Source: CAZMXP01 sp964570285
GTDB taxonomy: Bacteria; Planctomycetota; PLA2
Assembly (NCBI GenBank): GCA_964570285.1
Contig: CAZMXP010000019.1
Span: 1 to 64,000 of the forward strand
Length of the DNA: 64,000 nt
Direction of reading: 5' to 3'
The notes under the pieces were generated by a model. The model saw nothing but the letters and a program-made list of their open reading frames with translations, ran no database searches and was not told the DNA's origin. Position 1 is the stretch's first letter, and every line of letters starts with the position of its first letter. Of the stretch, positions 52,251 through 60,353 are shown piece after piece. The translations under genes and the position numbers were made by a program.

Positions 52251-52482
52251 GGCCCCGGTCCAGCAGGCGAGCCGCACGGTCGCCGTAGTGCACGAGCACC
52301 CAGAGGCGATCGAGCTCCGCCTGCGTCGCATGCGGACGGCCGCGGCGGAGCGCGCTGCGCGAGAGGAAGACCACGGAACGCGTCAGCGACGCGGCCAACG
52401 CGAACCGCCGCTGCGGCGTCGCCGCGCGCATCAGCTCGATCTGGCGGGCGCGCGCCTTCGGATGCGTGTCCTCGACGGCCAT
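52234..52482 (-). CDS. Small partner of the nucleotidyltransferase
   Basis: An 82-aa helical protein (EDTHPKARARQIELMRAAT, QRRFALAASLTRSVVFLSR, ELDRLWVLVHYGDRAARLL). Short proteins of this pattern (HPKA-x-Q-x2-L-x4-A-x4-RF) are commonly encoded immediately before this nucleotidyltransferase type. Its ATG lies 8 bases after a TAGAATCG -10-like box, so the mRNA may be leaderless. Confidence 0.7.
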   Translation of the reverse strand: MAVEDTHPKARARQIELMRAATPQRRFALAASLTRSVVFLSRSALRRGRPHATQAELDRLWVLVHYGDRAARLLDRGRERTR

Positions 52483-52493
52483 CGACCCCGATT

Positions 52494-52934
52494 CTACGCG
52501 GGGGCCCGCGGCGCGCGCAGCCGAATCACGCCCCCGCCGAGGAGTCCTGCGAGCGCGGAGAGGCCACCGAGGCCGAGATTCGCGGCGATGATCGGCTTCA
52601 CCCGCTCGAGGTTGTCAAGCGTGACTGCCCAGCCCAAGTCGCCCGACATCATGCGCGTGGCGTAGACGCAGTGGCATGCCAGGACCAGCGCGACGAGATA
52701 CCCCGCCGTACCGGACGTGAGAGCGAGGGTGGCCCAGGGCCGCCAGCGCTTCGCGCGGATCCCGGCGACCGTTGCGATGAGCGTCGCCGCCAGCAGGGGT
52801 GCGATCGTCCGGGGGGTCAGGACCAAGTCCACCGCCCCCCGGACCAGCGGCTCGCCGACCCACTCGGCCTGGGCGAGCAGCGGCACTCCACTCAGGAACG
52901 CGCCCGCCGCGGCGCCGTGCAGCAGGCACCTCAT
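52494..52934 (-). CDS. Small integral membrane protein
   Basis: A 146-aa protein with about four hydrophobic segments (CLLHGAAAGAFLSGVPLLA, TIAPLLAATLIATVAGI, WATLALTSGTAGYLVALVLA, IIAANLGLGGLSALAGLL). ATG 52934 is preferred over 52973. Its TAG stop sits inside the -10-like TAGAATCG box of the next gene. No family is recognised. Confidence 0.6.
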   Translation of the reverse strand: MRCLLHGAAAGAFLSGVPLLAQAEWVGEPLVRGAVDLVLTPRTIAPLLAATLIATVAGIRAKRWRPWATLALTSGTAGYLVALVLACHCVYATRMMSGDLGWAVTLDNLERVKPIIAANLGLGGLSALAGLLGGGVIRLRAPRAPA

Positions 52935-52996
52935 CCCGGAATTGTCCCGCATTTCTTGAGAGAGGGCATCCAAATCGACGATGTGGTAACGTATCA

Positions 52997-53374
52997 GTGG
53001 TTAGCAGCACCGTGCGCACCATTGCACTTCTCCTCTCGCTCGTCGCGACGGCGGGCCTCTCGCTCGGGCAGGCGCCCTGCTGCGTCTTCGGCAGCGCATG
53101 CTGCGCGCGCCCGGCCGCGAAGCCCGCGGGCTGTTGCAGCCGCTGCGCGAAGGAGCATGCCAAGGACCAGCCCGCGCCGAAGAAGTGCGACTGCCGCGAG
53201 AAGTCGAGCCACCTCTCCACCGCGGCCGAGAAGCATGATCTCCCCGGCGCCGCGCTGCTGCCGCAGCTTGCGCCGCACGCGGCGGCGCCGGTGGCGCCCC
53301 ACGGCACCCTGCCGGTGCGGGAGGGCTGCGCCACCGGGCCCCCGCGCCCCCACTCCCTCCCGCTGCTGCTGTAG
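52997..53374 (+). CDS. Cys/His-rich secreted protein leading the export operon
   Basis: A 125-aa protein with a signal-like segment (TVRTIALLLSLVATAGLSLG) followed by a metal-ligand-rich mature part: APCCVFGSACC, GCCSRCAKEHAKDQ and KKCDCREKSSH, then an Ala/Pro/His tail. Ten cysteines within about 45 residues suggest copper, zinc or other soft-metal binding. The start is GTG 52997 or 53012. The TolC-like gene begins 48 bases downstream, so it may be the periplasmic metal-binding or sensor component of that exporter. Confidence 0.65.
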   Translation: MVSSTVRTIALLLSLVATAGLSLGQAPCCVFGSACCARPAAKPAGCCSRCAKEHAKDQPAPKKCDCREKSSHLSTAAEKHDLPGAALLPQLAPHAAAPVAPHGTLPVREGCATGPPRPHSLPLLL

Positions 53375-53422
53375 GCCTTCGTCTCCGTTCCGGGTCGCTT
53401 TTTCAACCCAGGGAGACGAACG

Positions 53423-54601
53423 ATGCGTTGCCTCATTCCATTTGCACTGTTCCTGACAAGTTGTGTCGCCTATAGGCCCGCGCCGGTGGACTACGCCACC
53501 ACGGCGGCGGCGATCGACGCCTATCCGGGCGGCCGCCTCGACTTCGATGCGGCCTATGCCCGGGCGCTGGCGACGCACCACGAGATCCTCCGGCTCAACG
53601 CGCTCGCCCGCGCCGCCGGCGACGACCTGACGCCCGCTTCGGTCACCGTCTCGGCCAACACGCGCGATGAGATGTCGGGCGCGATGGCCGACCCCCTCGC
53701 GCTCGCGAAGGCCGGGCAGCGCGGTGCCGAGGCGCGGGTGCGCGCCTGCGAACGCGACGAGATCCTCGCGGAACTGCGCGTCGAGGAGCTCACGCTCGCC
53801 GCCGACCTCGCGGAGGCGTTCCTCGTCGAGCGCACGCTCGCCGGATGGCGCGTGCCCGCGATCGACCTCGACGCGGCCTCCTTCCGCGACGCGGGACTTG
53901 CGTCCGACGCCGCCGCGGCGATGCTGGAGGCGGCGCGCGCATCCGCCGACGCGGAGCGCCGCGAGATCGCGGCTCTCCGCGAGAGCAACCTCGCGCGCAT
54001 CCGCCACCTGCTGCCGCTCGGGCCCGATGCGCGTCTCGAGATCGTGCCGCCGCCGGAGGACTTCCCCGCGATCGACGAGACGCCCATCGAGGAGCGCCCC
54101 GATCTGCAATACGCGCTCGCGCGGTACAGGACCGCCGACGCGGTCTTCCGGCAGAAGGTCGTCGACCAGTACCCTTCGCTGGAGATCGGATCCGAGATCG
54201 GGTTCGATGGGAGGGGGCTCGGGGGAGTGGCGGCGGTGCGCCTGCCTGTGGGCGCCTCCGCGCCGGCCCGGGCCGCCGAGCAGCGCCGCGAGGCCGCCCG
54301 CGCCGAGGTCGAGGGGGCGCTGCTGACCGCACGCGAGGAGATCGTCGAGGCGCGGCAGGCGTACGAGACCGCCCTCGCGAGGGCGCGCGCGAGCGCGCTC
54401 TCGCGCCACGGGATGGAGGCCGCCTACGCGGCGGCGCTGGCCCGCATCGAAGTCGAGCCCGACGCGTTCGACCCGGCCGCCGACATCGCCGGCCGCGCCG
54501 TCGCCGAGGCAACCATGGCAAGAGCGTCGGCCCTCGAGCTCGTGCGGGCGCGTGTCGCGCTCGCGCGGGCGATGAGCCGGCCGCGGAGGGTCACGCGATG
54601 A
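53423..54601 (+). CDS. TolC-family outer membrane efflux lipoprotein
   Basis: A 392-aa outer-membrane channel of the TolC/OMF type. It has a lipoprotein signal MRCLIPFALFLTSCVAY (lipobox LTSC) and two TolC-like repeats with long Ala-rich helices (RLDFDAAYARALATHHEILR, DLQYALARYRTADAVF, EARQAYETALARARA). It is the first gene of a run with 4-base overlaps. It is short for the family (about 420-480 aa). Confidence 0.82.
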   Translation: MRCLIPFALFLTSCVAYRPAPVDYATTAAAIDAYPGGRLDFDAAYARALATHHEILRLNALARAAGDDLTPASVTVSANTRDEMSGAMADPLALAKAGQRGAEARVRACERDEILAELRVEELTLAADLAEAFLVERTLAGWRVPAIDLDAASFRDAGLASDAAAAMLEAARASADAERREIAALRESNLARIRHLLPLGPDARLEIVPPPEDFPAIDETPIEERPDLQYALARYRTADAVFRQKVVDQYPSLEIGSEIGFDGRGLGGVAAVRLPVGASAPARAAEQRREAARAEVEGALLTAREEIVEARQAYETALARARASALSRHGMEAAYAAALARIEVEPDAFDPAADIAGRAVAEATMARASALELVRARVALARAMSRPRRVTR

Positions 54602-56091
54602 GCAAGGTGGATCTTTCGGCGCTGAGGATGGATGGTCCGGCCCCCGCGCCCCCCCGGAGAATGCGCCTGGCCGGACCGGCGCTCGCCATCGTCTCGGTCG
54701 CGCTGCTCGTCACCTTCCTGCTTCCGGTACTCCGGCCCGCGCGCGCGGTGCGGACCGCCGCGGTGCGAGCGACCGCCGCGAAGGCGGACATGATCGCGAC
54801 GGCCGAGGCGGCGGGCTGGATCGAGCCCGACCCCTTCGCCGTCGTCGCGCGGCCGCTCGTGAAGGGCGTGCTCGCGGAGCTGCCGGTGCTCGAGGGGCAT
54901 CCGGTGAAGGCGGGCGAGACCGTCGTCGGGCGCCTCGAGAGCGCGGAGCTGCTCGCGGCGCGCGACCGCGCGAAAGCGGCTGTTGCCTTGCGCGAGGCGG
55001 AGCTCGAGCTCGAACGGACCGCGCTGAAGGTCGCCGAGTCGCTGCTCGAGCAGAAGGCCGACGTGCGCACGGAGTTCGCGCGGGCGACCGGCGCCCACGC
55101 CGCCGCCGATGCGCGCGCGGCGCTGGCGGCCGCCGAGGTGGCCGCGGCGGAGTCGGCGACGCGCGGGCGGCTGGCCGAGCTCGCGGCGCAGGAGAAGCTG
55201 CTCGCGGCGGGCGCGAGCTATCCGGTCGCGCTCGAGAGGGCGCGGGCGGCCGTCGCCGAGGCGGAGGCGGCCGCGACGGCGAAGTACAAGGCGCTCGACG
55301 AGGCGGAGGCGGAGCGGATGAAGGCGCGCATGGAGCTGGACGTCGCCGAGGAGGTGCTCGGCGATCCCAGGGGGCTTCTGGGGGCGGTCGCGGAGGAGCG
55401 CGAGAAGGTCAAGCGCGCGGCGGCGGAACGCGACGCGGCGCGGGTCGAGCTCGAGATCGCGGAGCGCGAGCTCGGGTGGACCGTCGTCAGGGCGCCGATC
55501 GACGGCGTCGTGCTCAGGCTGCTCGGCGCGCCGGGGGCGATCGTCGGCCCCGAGGGCGAGGGGATCGTCTCGTTCTACGATCCCTCGCGCTTGCAGGCGC
55601 GGGTGGACGTGCCGCTCGGCAACGTCGGCGGCGTCCGCGTGGGGCAGGAGGTGGAGGTTTCGAGCGAGGTGCTCGGGGCCCGGCGCACGAAGGGCGTCGT
55701 GCTGCGCGTGCAGCGCGAGTCCGACCTGCTCAAGAACACGCTGCAGGTGAAGGTGCGGCTGATCGATCCCGATCCGCTGCTGCGCCCCGAGACGCTCTGC
55801 CGCGCGCGCTTCCTCGCGCCGCCGCGGGAGGCGGGCCACGGGGGCGCCTCGGCCCCGGGCGCGCCGGACGGCGGGGAGGAGGTCGTCTTCCGCGTGCCGC
55901 GTGAGGCGCTGCGGGGCGACGCGGTCTTCGTGCTCGACCCGACCGGCGGCGGCCGCGCGCGCCGCATCGCGGTGCAGAAGCTCGGCGAGGAGGGGGCGGA
56001 CGTGCTCGTGAAGGGTGGCCTCTCGGCGACGCACCGCGTCATCGTCGAGGCGGTCGAGGAGGGCGAGAGGGTGAAGGAGGTGCAGCCGTGA
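54598..56091 (+). CDS. HlyD/MacA-type periplasmic adaptor (membrane fusion protein)
   Basis: A 497-aa adaptor with one N-terminal transmembrane helix (LAIVSVALLVTFLLPVL), lipoyl half-motifs (VKGVLAELPVLEGHPVKAGE and VVRAPIDGVVLRLLGAPGAI) flanking a long Ala/Glu-rich coiled-coil hairpin (about 125-300), and a beta-barrel domain (RVDVPLGNVGGVRVGQEVEV). It links the inner-membrane transporter to the TolC-like channel. ATG 54598 overlaps the upstream stop (ATGA). Confidence 0.88.
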   Translation: MSKVDLSALRMDGPAPAPPRRMRLAGPALAIVSVALLVTFLLPVLRPARAVRTAAVRATAAKADMIATAEAAGWIEPDPFAVVARPLVKGVLAELPVLEGHPVKAGETVVGRLESAELLAARDRAKAAVALREAELELERTALKVAESLLEQKADVRTEFARATGAHAAADARAALAAAEVAAAESATRGRLAELAAQEKLLAAGASYPVALERARAAVAEAEAAATAKYKALDEAEAERMKARMELDVAEEVLGDPRGLLGAVAEEREKVKRAAAERDAARVELEIAERELGWTVVRAPIDGVVLRLLGAPGAIVGPEGEGIVSFYDPSRLQARVDVPLGNVGGVRVGQEVEVSSEVLGARRTKGVVLRVQRESDLLKNTLQVKVRLIDPDPLLRPETLCRARFLAPPREAGHGGASAPGAPDGGEEVVFRVPREALRGDAVFVLDPTGGGRARRIAVQKLGEEGADVLVKGGLSATHRVIVEAVEEGERVKEVQP

Positions 56092-56771
56092 GTCTCATCG
56101 AAATCGACGCCGTCACAAAGACCTACCACGGCACGTCGGAGGACGTGACGCCGCTCGAGGACCTCTCGCTGCGGATCGACGAGGGGGAGTTCGTCGCGCT
56201 GATGGGCCCCTCGGGGAGCGGCAAGACGACGCTCCTGAACCTGATCGCGGGGATCGACCAGCCCACGGCGGGGCGCGTCACCGTCGCCGGCGAAGAGGTC
56301 AGCGCGCTCTCCGCGCGCGAACTCGCGCGGTGGCGCACGCGGTCGGTGGGCTTTGTCTTCCAGGGCTACAACCTCCTGCCGGTGCTGACCGCCTACGAGA
56401 ACGTCGAGGTGCCGCTGCTGCTGCTGCGGCTCCCGCGCGCCGATCGCGACCGCAAGGTCATGACGGCGCTCGGCGCGGTGGGCCTCGGCGACCGGGCGCA
56501 CCACCTCCCGCGCCAACTGAGCGGCGGCCAGCAGCAGCGCGTCTCGATCGCGCGGGCGATCGTCGCCGACCCGAAGGTGCTCCTCGCCGACGAACCCACC
56601 GGCAACCTCGACCGGGTCGCCGCGACGGCGACCCTCGATCTCCTGAAGCGGCTCAACACCGAGTTCGGCAAGACGCTCGTGATGGTGACGCACGACGCGC
56701 TCGCCGCGGGCGCCGCGGACCGGCTCATCCACCTCGACAAGGGGCGGATCGTGGAGGATGCCCATGCGTGA
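56088..56771 (+). CDS. MacB/LolD-type ABC transporter ATPase
   Basis: A 227-aa ABC ATPase: Walker A MGPSGSGKTTLLNL, Q-loop FVFQGYNLLPVLTAYENVE, signature QLSGGQQQRVSIARAI, Walker B KVLLADEPTGNLD and the H-loop MVTHD. The MacB/LolD subfamily energises lipoprotein, peptide or macrolide export rather than transport across the membrane. GTG 56088 overlaps the adaptor stop and the 3' end overlaps the first permease by 14 bases. Confidence 0.93.
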   Translation: MSLIEIDAVTKTYHGTSEDVTPLEDLSLRIDEGEFVALMGPSGSGKTTLLNLIAGIDQPTAGRVTVAGEEVSALSARELARWRTRSVGFVFQGYNLLPVLTAYENVEVPLLLLRLPRADRDRKVMTALGAVGLGDRAHHLPRQLSGGQQQRVSIARAIVADPKVLLADEPTGNLDRVAATATLDLLKRLNTEFGKTLVMVTHDALAAGAADRLIHLDKGRIVEDAHA

Positions 56772-57906
56772 CCTGCTCTCGTTTCTCCCCTACGTCTTCC
56801 GCACGGCGCGGCGCGCGCGCACGCGCACGCTGCTGACGGTGGCCGGCGCGGCGCTCGCGATGGCGCTCTTCGCCTTCGTGCGCACCGTCGAGCGCGGCGT
56901 CGACGACCTCTCCGCGCGCGCGGGCACCCAGACGCTCGTCGTCTTCCAGGACAGCCGCTTCTGCCCGCTCACGTCGGAGCTGCCGGTGCGCTACGCGGGG
57001 CCGATCCGCGACACGCCGGGCGTCGAGGAGGTGCTGCCGACGCTCGTTTTCATCAATTCATGCCGCAGCAATCTCGACCTCGTCACGCTGCACGGCGTCG
57101 AGCCGAAGTCGATCGAGAAGGTCTACGACTTCAAGATCCTCGACGGCGACCTCGCCGGATGGAAGACGCGCGGCGACGGCGCGCTGGTCGGCGAGCGGCT
57201 CGCCGCGCGGCGCGGCGCGCGCGTGGGAGAGCGCATCCGCCTCGGCGAGATCGACGTCCACGTGAACGCCATCGTCCGGGGGTCCGGGGCCGGCATCGAC
57301 AACATCGCGTTCGTGCACCTCGACCAGCTCGCGCTCGCGCGCAAGAAGCTCGGCGGCGCGACGCAGTTCCTCGTGCGGCTCGCGCCGGGCGCCGACCCGG
57401 CGACGGTGGCCGAGGCGATCGACCGGACCTTCAGGAACGACGAGTCGCGCACGGACACGAAGACGATGCAGGCGTTCGTCGCCGGCGCCGTCGGCGAGAT
57501 CCGCGAGGTGGTCTCCTTCGCGAAGATGCTCGGCTACCTCGCCGTCGTCATCGTCGCGCTCGTGCTCGCGAACACGGTCTTCATCAGCGCGCAGTCCCGG
57601 GCGAACGAGATGGGCGTCATGGAGACGATCGGCGTCACGAAGCCGCTGCTCGCGGCGCTGGTCGCGCTCGAGGGGGTCGGCCTCGGCCTCGTCGGCGGCG
57701 CGGTCGGCGCCGGGCTCGTCGCGCTCGCGTTCACGATCCACCCGACGACGCTCGGCATCGAGGGGTGGGGCATCGACTTCCACCCGAGCCTCGCGGTCGC
57801 GGTGCAGACGCTCGCCGCCTCCTTCGCCGTCGGCCTGCTCGCGTCGGTGCTGCCCGCGATCGACGCCGCGATGCGCCCGCTGGCGCGCGCGGTCAAGGAG
57901 GAGTGA
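56758..57906 (+). CDS. FtsX/MacB-type ABC permease, first
   Basis: A 382-aa permease with an N-terminal helix (TLLTVAGAALAMALFAFV), a large periplasmic MacB_PCD-like domain (about 45-245) and three C-terminal helices (LGYLAVVIVALVLANTVFIS, LALVALEGVGLGLVGGAVG-type segment, LAASFAVGLLASVLPA). The start is ATG 56758 or ATG 56764 inside the ATPase gene. It forms a heterodimer with the next permease. Confidence 0.88.
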   Translation: MPMRDLLSFLPYVFRTARRARTRTLLTVAGAALAMALFAFVRTVERGVDDLSARAGTQTLVVFQDSRFCPLTSELPVRYAGPIRDTPGVEEVLPTLVFINSCRSNLDLVTLHGVEPKSIEKVYDFKILDGDLAGWKTRGDGALVGERLAARRGARVGERIRLGEIDVHVNAIVRGSGAGIDNIAFVHLDQLALARKKLGGATQFLVRLAPGADPATVAEAIDRTFRNDESRTDTKTMQAFVAGAVGEIREVVSFAKMLGYLAVVIVALVLANTVFISAQSRANEMGVMETIGVTKPLLAALVALEGVGLGLVGGAVGAGLVALAFTIHPTTLGIEGWGIDFHPSLAVAVQTLAASFAVGLLASVLPAIDAAMRPLARAVKEE

Positions 57907-57909
57907 GCC

Positions 57910-59049
57910 GTGATCCCGCTCGCCTATGCGCTGAGGAACCTCTGGCGCCGCCGCGCGCGCACGGTCGCGACGATCCTCGGCATCGGGGCGACGACCCTGC
58001 TCGTCGTCGTGATGACGGCGTTCTCCGCCGGCCTCGACAACGCGTCCGCGAAGACGGCGCGCGACGACGTCGTGATCCTTCTCGGCACGTCGGCGGAGGT
58101 CGATCTCGTCCGCTCCGTCGTCGCCCGCGGCAGCGCCGAGGCGGCGGCGGCGGCGGCGCCGGGCGTGCTCTCCGCCGGCGGCGTCCGCGCGGCGTCGGTC
58201 GAACTCCACCTCGCGACGCGCAGCGGCGACCGCATCGGCCTGCTGCGCGGCGTCAACCCCTCGGCCTATCTCGTCCACCCGCAGGTCAGCGTCATCGAGG
58301 GGCGCGATCCCCGGAGCCCCTTCGAATTGATGGTCGGCCGGCTCGCCGCCACGCGGATGGGGCTGCCCGAATCCGACCTCGCCGTCGGCAGGACGATCCG
58401 CCTCGAGAACCGCGACTGGAAGGTCAGCGGCCGCTTCGCCGCGCCGGGCACGGTGATGGAGGCGGAGATGTGGACGCGCCTCGACGACCTGATGCTCGCG
58501 ACCAAGCGCGAGGACGTCTCGTGCGTCGCGGTGCGCCTCGAGGACCCGGGCGCGATCGACGACGTGCGCCTCTTCGCCGCGCGCCGCCTCGACCTCGAGA
58601 TCGCCGCGGTGCCCGAGGCGGAACTCATGCGGGAGCTCGAGCGCGGGCTCAAGCCGATCACCGCGCTCGCGCGCTGGATGGCGCTGCTCGTGCTCGCGGC
58701 GGGGGCGTTCGCGTGCGCGAACACGATGTTCGCGGCGGTGCTCGCGCGGACGAAGGAGCTCGCGACGCTGCGCGCGCTCGGATACTCGCCCTTCGCCGTC
58801 GCGCTCTCGCTCGTGCAGGAGGCGACGCTCGTCGCCTTCCTCGGCGGGGCGACCGGCGTCTTCGCGGCGCTCGCGATCGGCCACATCTCGCTCCGCTTCC
58901 CGATGGGGGCGTTTACATTGGATCTCGACGTGCAGCGCCGCGCCCTGGGGCTCGGCGCGGCCGTCGTTTCGGGGCTTCTCGGCGGTATCGTGCCGGCGCT
59001 GCGCGCCGTGCGCATGAGACTCGTCGACGCGCTTGGAGGAAAGGCATGA
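57910..59049 (+). CDS. FtsX/MacB-type ABC permease, second
   Basis: A 379-aa paralogous permease with helices near the N-terminus (TVATILGIGATTLLVVVMTA) and three at the C-terminus (MALLVLAAGAFACANTMFA, ALSLVQEATLVAFLGGATG, GLGAAVVSGLLGGIVPAL). GTG 57910 is 3 bases after the preceding stop, and the stop overlaps the next lipoprotein start (ATGA). MacB is usually one fused polypeptide; here ATPase and two permeases are separate. Confidence 0.88.
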   Translation: MIPLAYALRNLWRRRARTVATILGIGATTLLVVVMTAFSAGLDNASAKTARDDVVILLGTSAEVDLVRSVVARGSAEAAAAAAPGVLSAGGVRAASVELHLATRSGDRIGLLRGVNPSAYLVHPQVSVIEGRDPRSPFELMVGRLAATRMGLPESDLAVGRTIRLENRDWKVSGRFAAPGTVMEAEMWTRLDDLMLATKREDVSCVAVRLEDPGAIDDVRLFAARRLDLEIAAVPEAELMRELERGLKPITALARWMALLVLAAGAFACANTMFAAVLARTKELATLRALGYSPFAVALSLVQEATLVAFLGGATGVFAALAIGHISLRFPMGAFTLDLDVQRRALGLGAAVVSGLLGGIVPALRAVRMRLVDALGGKA

Positions 59050-59570
59050 GAAGAGTGCTTGTCATCGCGACCCTTTTGTTCGCCTGCTCGGGCGAGGAGC
59101 CGAAGAAGGCGGCGCCGTCGGCGACGCCGCCGCTCGACCTGCTGATGAAGGCCGATCCCGGCGAGGCGCTCTCGGTGCTCGTCGCGAAGGAGGAGGGGCC
59201 CGGGGAGGAGGTCGTCGTCGTCGGCCGGATCAAGACCATCGTCAAGGGGTTCGCGAGCTTCCAGCTCATCGACCAGGCCCTCGACTACTGCGGCGCGGGG
59301 AGCGACCCGATGGACGACTGCCCGACGCCGTGGGACTACTGCTGCATCGCGGGCCCGGTGCAGAACGAGCACACCCTCGTCGTCGACGCCGACGGCGAGG
59401 ACGGCAAGGTGATGAAGGCCTCGGGCCTCGCGGGCCTCCGCCTCCTCGACCTCGTCAAGGTGAAGGGCAAGATCGGCGCGGACGAGCACGGCAACGTCAC
59501 CGTCCACGCGACCGGCTGGTTCCTCGTCGAGCGCCCGAAGCTGCGCGAAGGGCTCCACTGGCCGGAGTAG
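59046..59570 (+). CDS. OB-fold-like lipoprotein of the export operon
   Basis: A 174-aa protein with lipoprotein signal MRRVLVIATLLFACSG (lipobox LFAC). The mature part has an OB-like beta pattern (EEVVVVGRIKTIVKGFASFQ, LLDLVKVKGKIGADEHGNV) with a conserved-looking Cys cluster (DYCGAGSDPMDDCPTPWDYC followed by C). It ends the operon and is probably an accessory lipoprotein or cargo. The substrate of the exporter is not known. Confidence 0.75.
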   Translation: MRRVLVIATLLFACSGEEPKKAAPSATPPLDLLMKADPGEALSVLVAKEEGPGEEVVVVGRIKTIVKGFASFQLIDQALDYCGAGSDPMDDCPTPWDYCCIAGPVQNEHTLVVDADGEDGKVMKASGLAGLRLLDLVKVKGKIGADEHGNVTVHATGWFLVERPKLREGLHWPE

Positions 59571-59574
59571 GGCG

Positions 59575-59799
59575 GTGCGCGAGCGGTTCCTTGCTCGCGG
59601 GAGGGTCGTCAGCGCCTCCCCGCCCGGCATGGTCGGCGGCGGCGGTGCGGCGCTCGTCTGGACGGGGCTGCCGAACCTCGGGCTCAAGAACGCGGCAGAG
59701 GACTTCGAGGTCGTAGCCCGCTACTGCCCGAAGGAGCGCGTGCCGGCGAAGACGCGCTTCCTTGTCGAGGAGATCCTCGACGAGAGCCGGCCCTCGTAG
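59575..59799 (+). CDS. Uncertain small ORF
   Basis: 74 codons from GTG 59575, with no recognised domain; a Gly-rich middle (GMVGGGGAALVWTGLPNLG) and a charged tail. Its position 5 bases after the operon end makes translation possible, but nothing proves it is a gene; it could be a fragment. Confidence 0.25.
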   Translation: MRERFLARGRVVSASPPGMVGGGGAALVWTGLPNLGLKNAAEDFEVVARYCPKERVPAKTRFLVEEILDESRPS

Positions 59800-59803
59800 G
59801 GCG

Positions 59804-60163
59804 ATGCGCCTCCGCACCTCCCTGCTCCCGCGCGACCCGCGCCGGAGCAGCGGAGCGTGGCGCGCACTCGCGGGCTTCCTTTGCGGTCTCGTCCTCGGGT
59901 TGACCGCGGGCTTCGGTGTAGCTACGGCCTGGTGGGCGGCGCTGTTCGCGCTGATGGAGATCCTGCCCTTCCGCGCCCTCCTCTGGGCGACGGCCTACGC
60001 GCCGGTGCTCGGACTCGCCTACCGCCTCGGGCTCCATCGCAAGCCGCGGTTGTGGCGGCCCTGGGAGGTCGCATTCCTCGCGTCTGCCACCGCCTCCTAC
60101 TGCTACTGGATGCTCGAACTGCTTGGCTTCATCCACATCGGCCCCCTCGCACCCATCCGCTGA
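59804..60163 (+). CDS. Small integral membrane protein
   Basis: A 119-aa protein with a basic N-terminus and three hydrophobic segments (ALAGFLCGLVLGLTAGFGV, ALFALMEILPFRALLWAT, VAFLASATASYCYWMLELLG). No family recognised. ATG 59804 follows the previous ORF stop. Confidence 0.55.
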   Translation: MRLRTSLLPRDPRRSSGAWRALAGFLCGLVLGLTAGFGVATAWWAALFALMEILPFRALLWATAYAPVLGLAYRLGLHRKPRLWRPWEVAFLASATASYCYWMLELLGFIHIGPLAPIR

Positions 60164-60208
60164 CCGACCGGCCCCCCCGCGCCCCCCCACATCCGCCAGG
60201 CCCCTCGT

Positions 60209-60240
60209 GGCCCATAGCCCGCGCAGCGGGCGACGGGCCC
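60209..60240. repeat. 32-bp palindromic repeat, intergenic copy
   Basis: Identical to 26953-26984 (inside the sigma-factor gene), with weaker similarity extending about 14 bases further left. Core GCCCGC-GCA-GCGGGC with GGCCC/GGGCCC outer arms; lies in the leader region of the DEAD-box helicase gene. Confidence 0.7.
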
Positions 60241-60256
60241 TTATCCTTCCCCTCTT

Positions 60257-60279
60257 GCAACCCGATGTATACTTGTTGC
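60257..60279 (+). promoter_or_regulatory. Candidate promoter/operator of the helicase gene
   Basis: TATACT (60268-60273) is a near-consensus -10 box enclosed in the inverted repeat GCAAC (60257-60261)/GTTGC (60275-60279). It implies a leader of about 75 bases, long for this window; cold-shock-type leaders are common for DEAD-box helicases. Confidence 0.4.
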
Positions 60280-60353
60280 CTTCGCGCAGTTCGTGCACCG
60301 GAGTGTCCGGCCGCCTTCCGCGCTCTGGCCCACTCCAAGACAGGAATCTCCTA

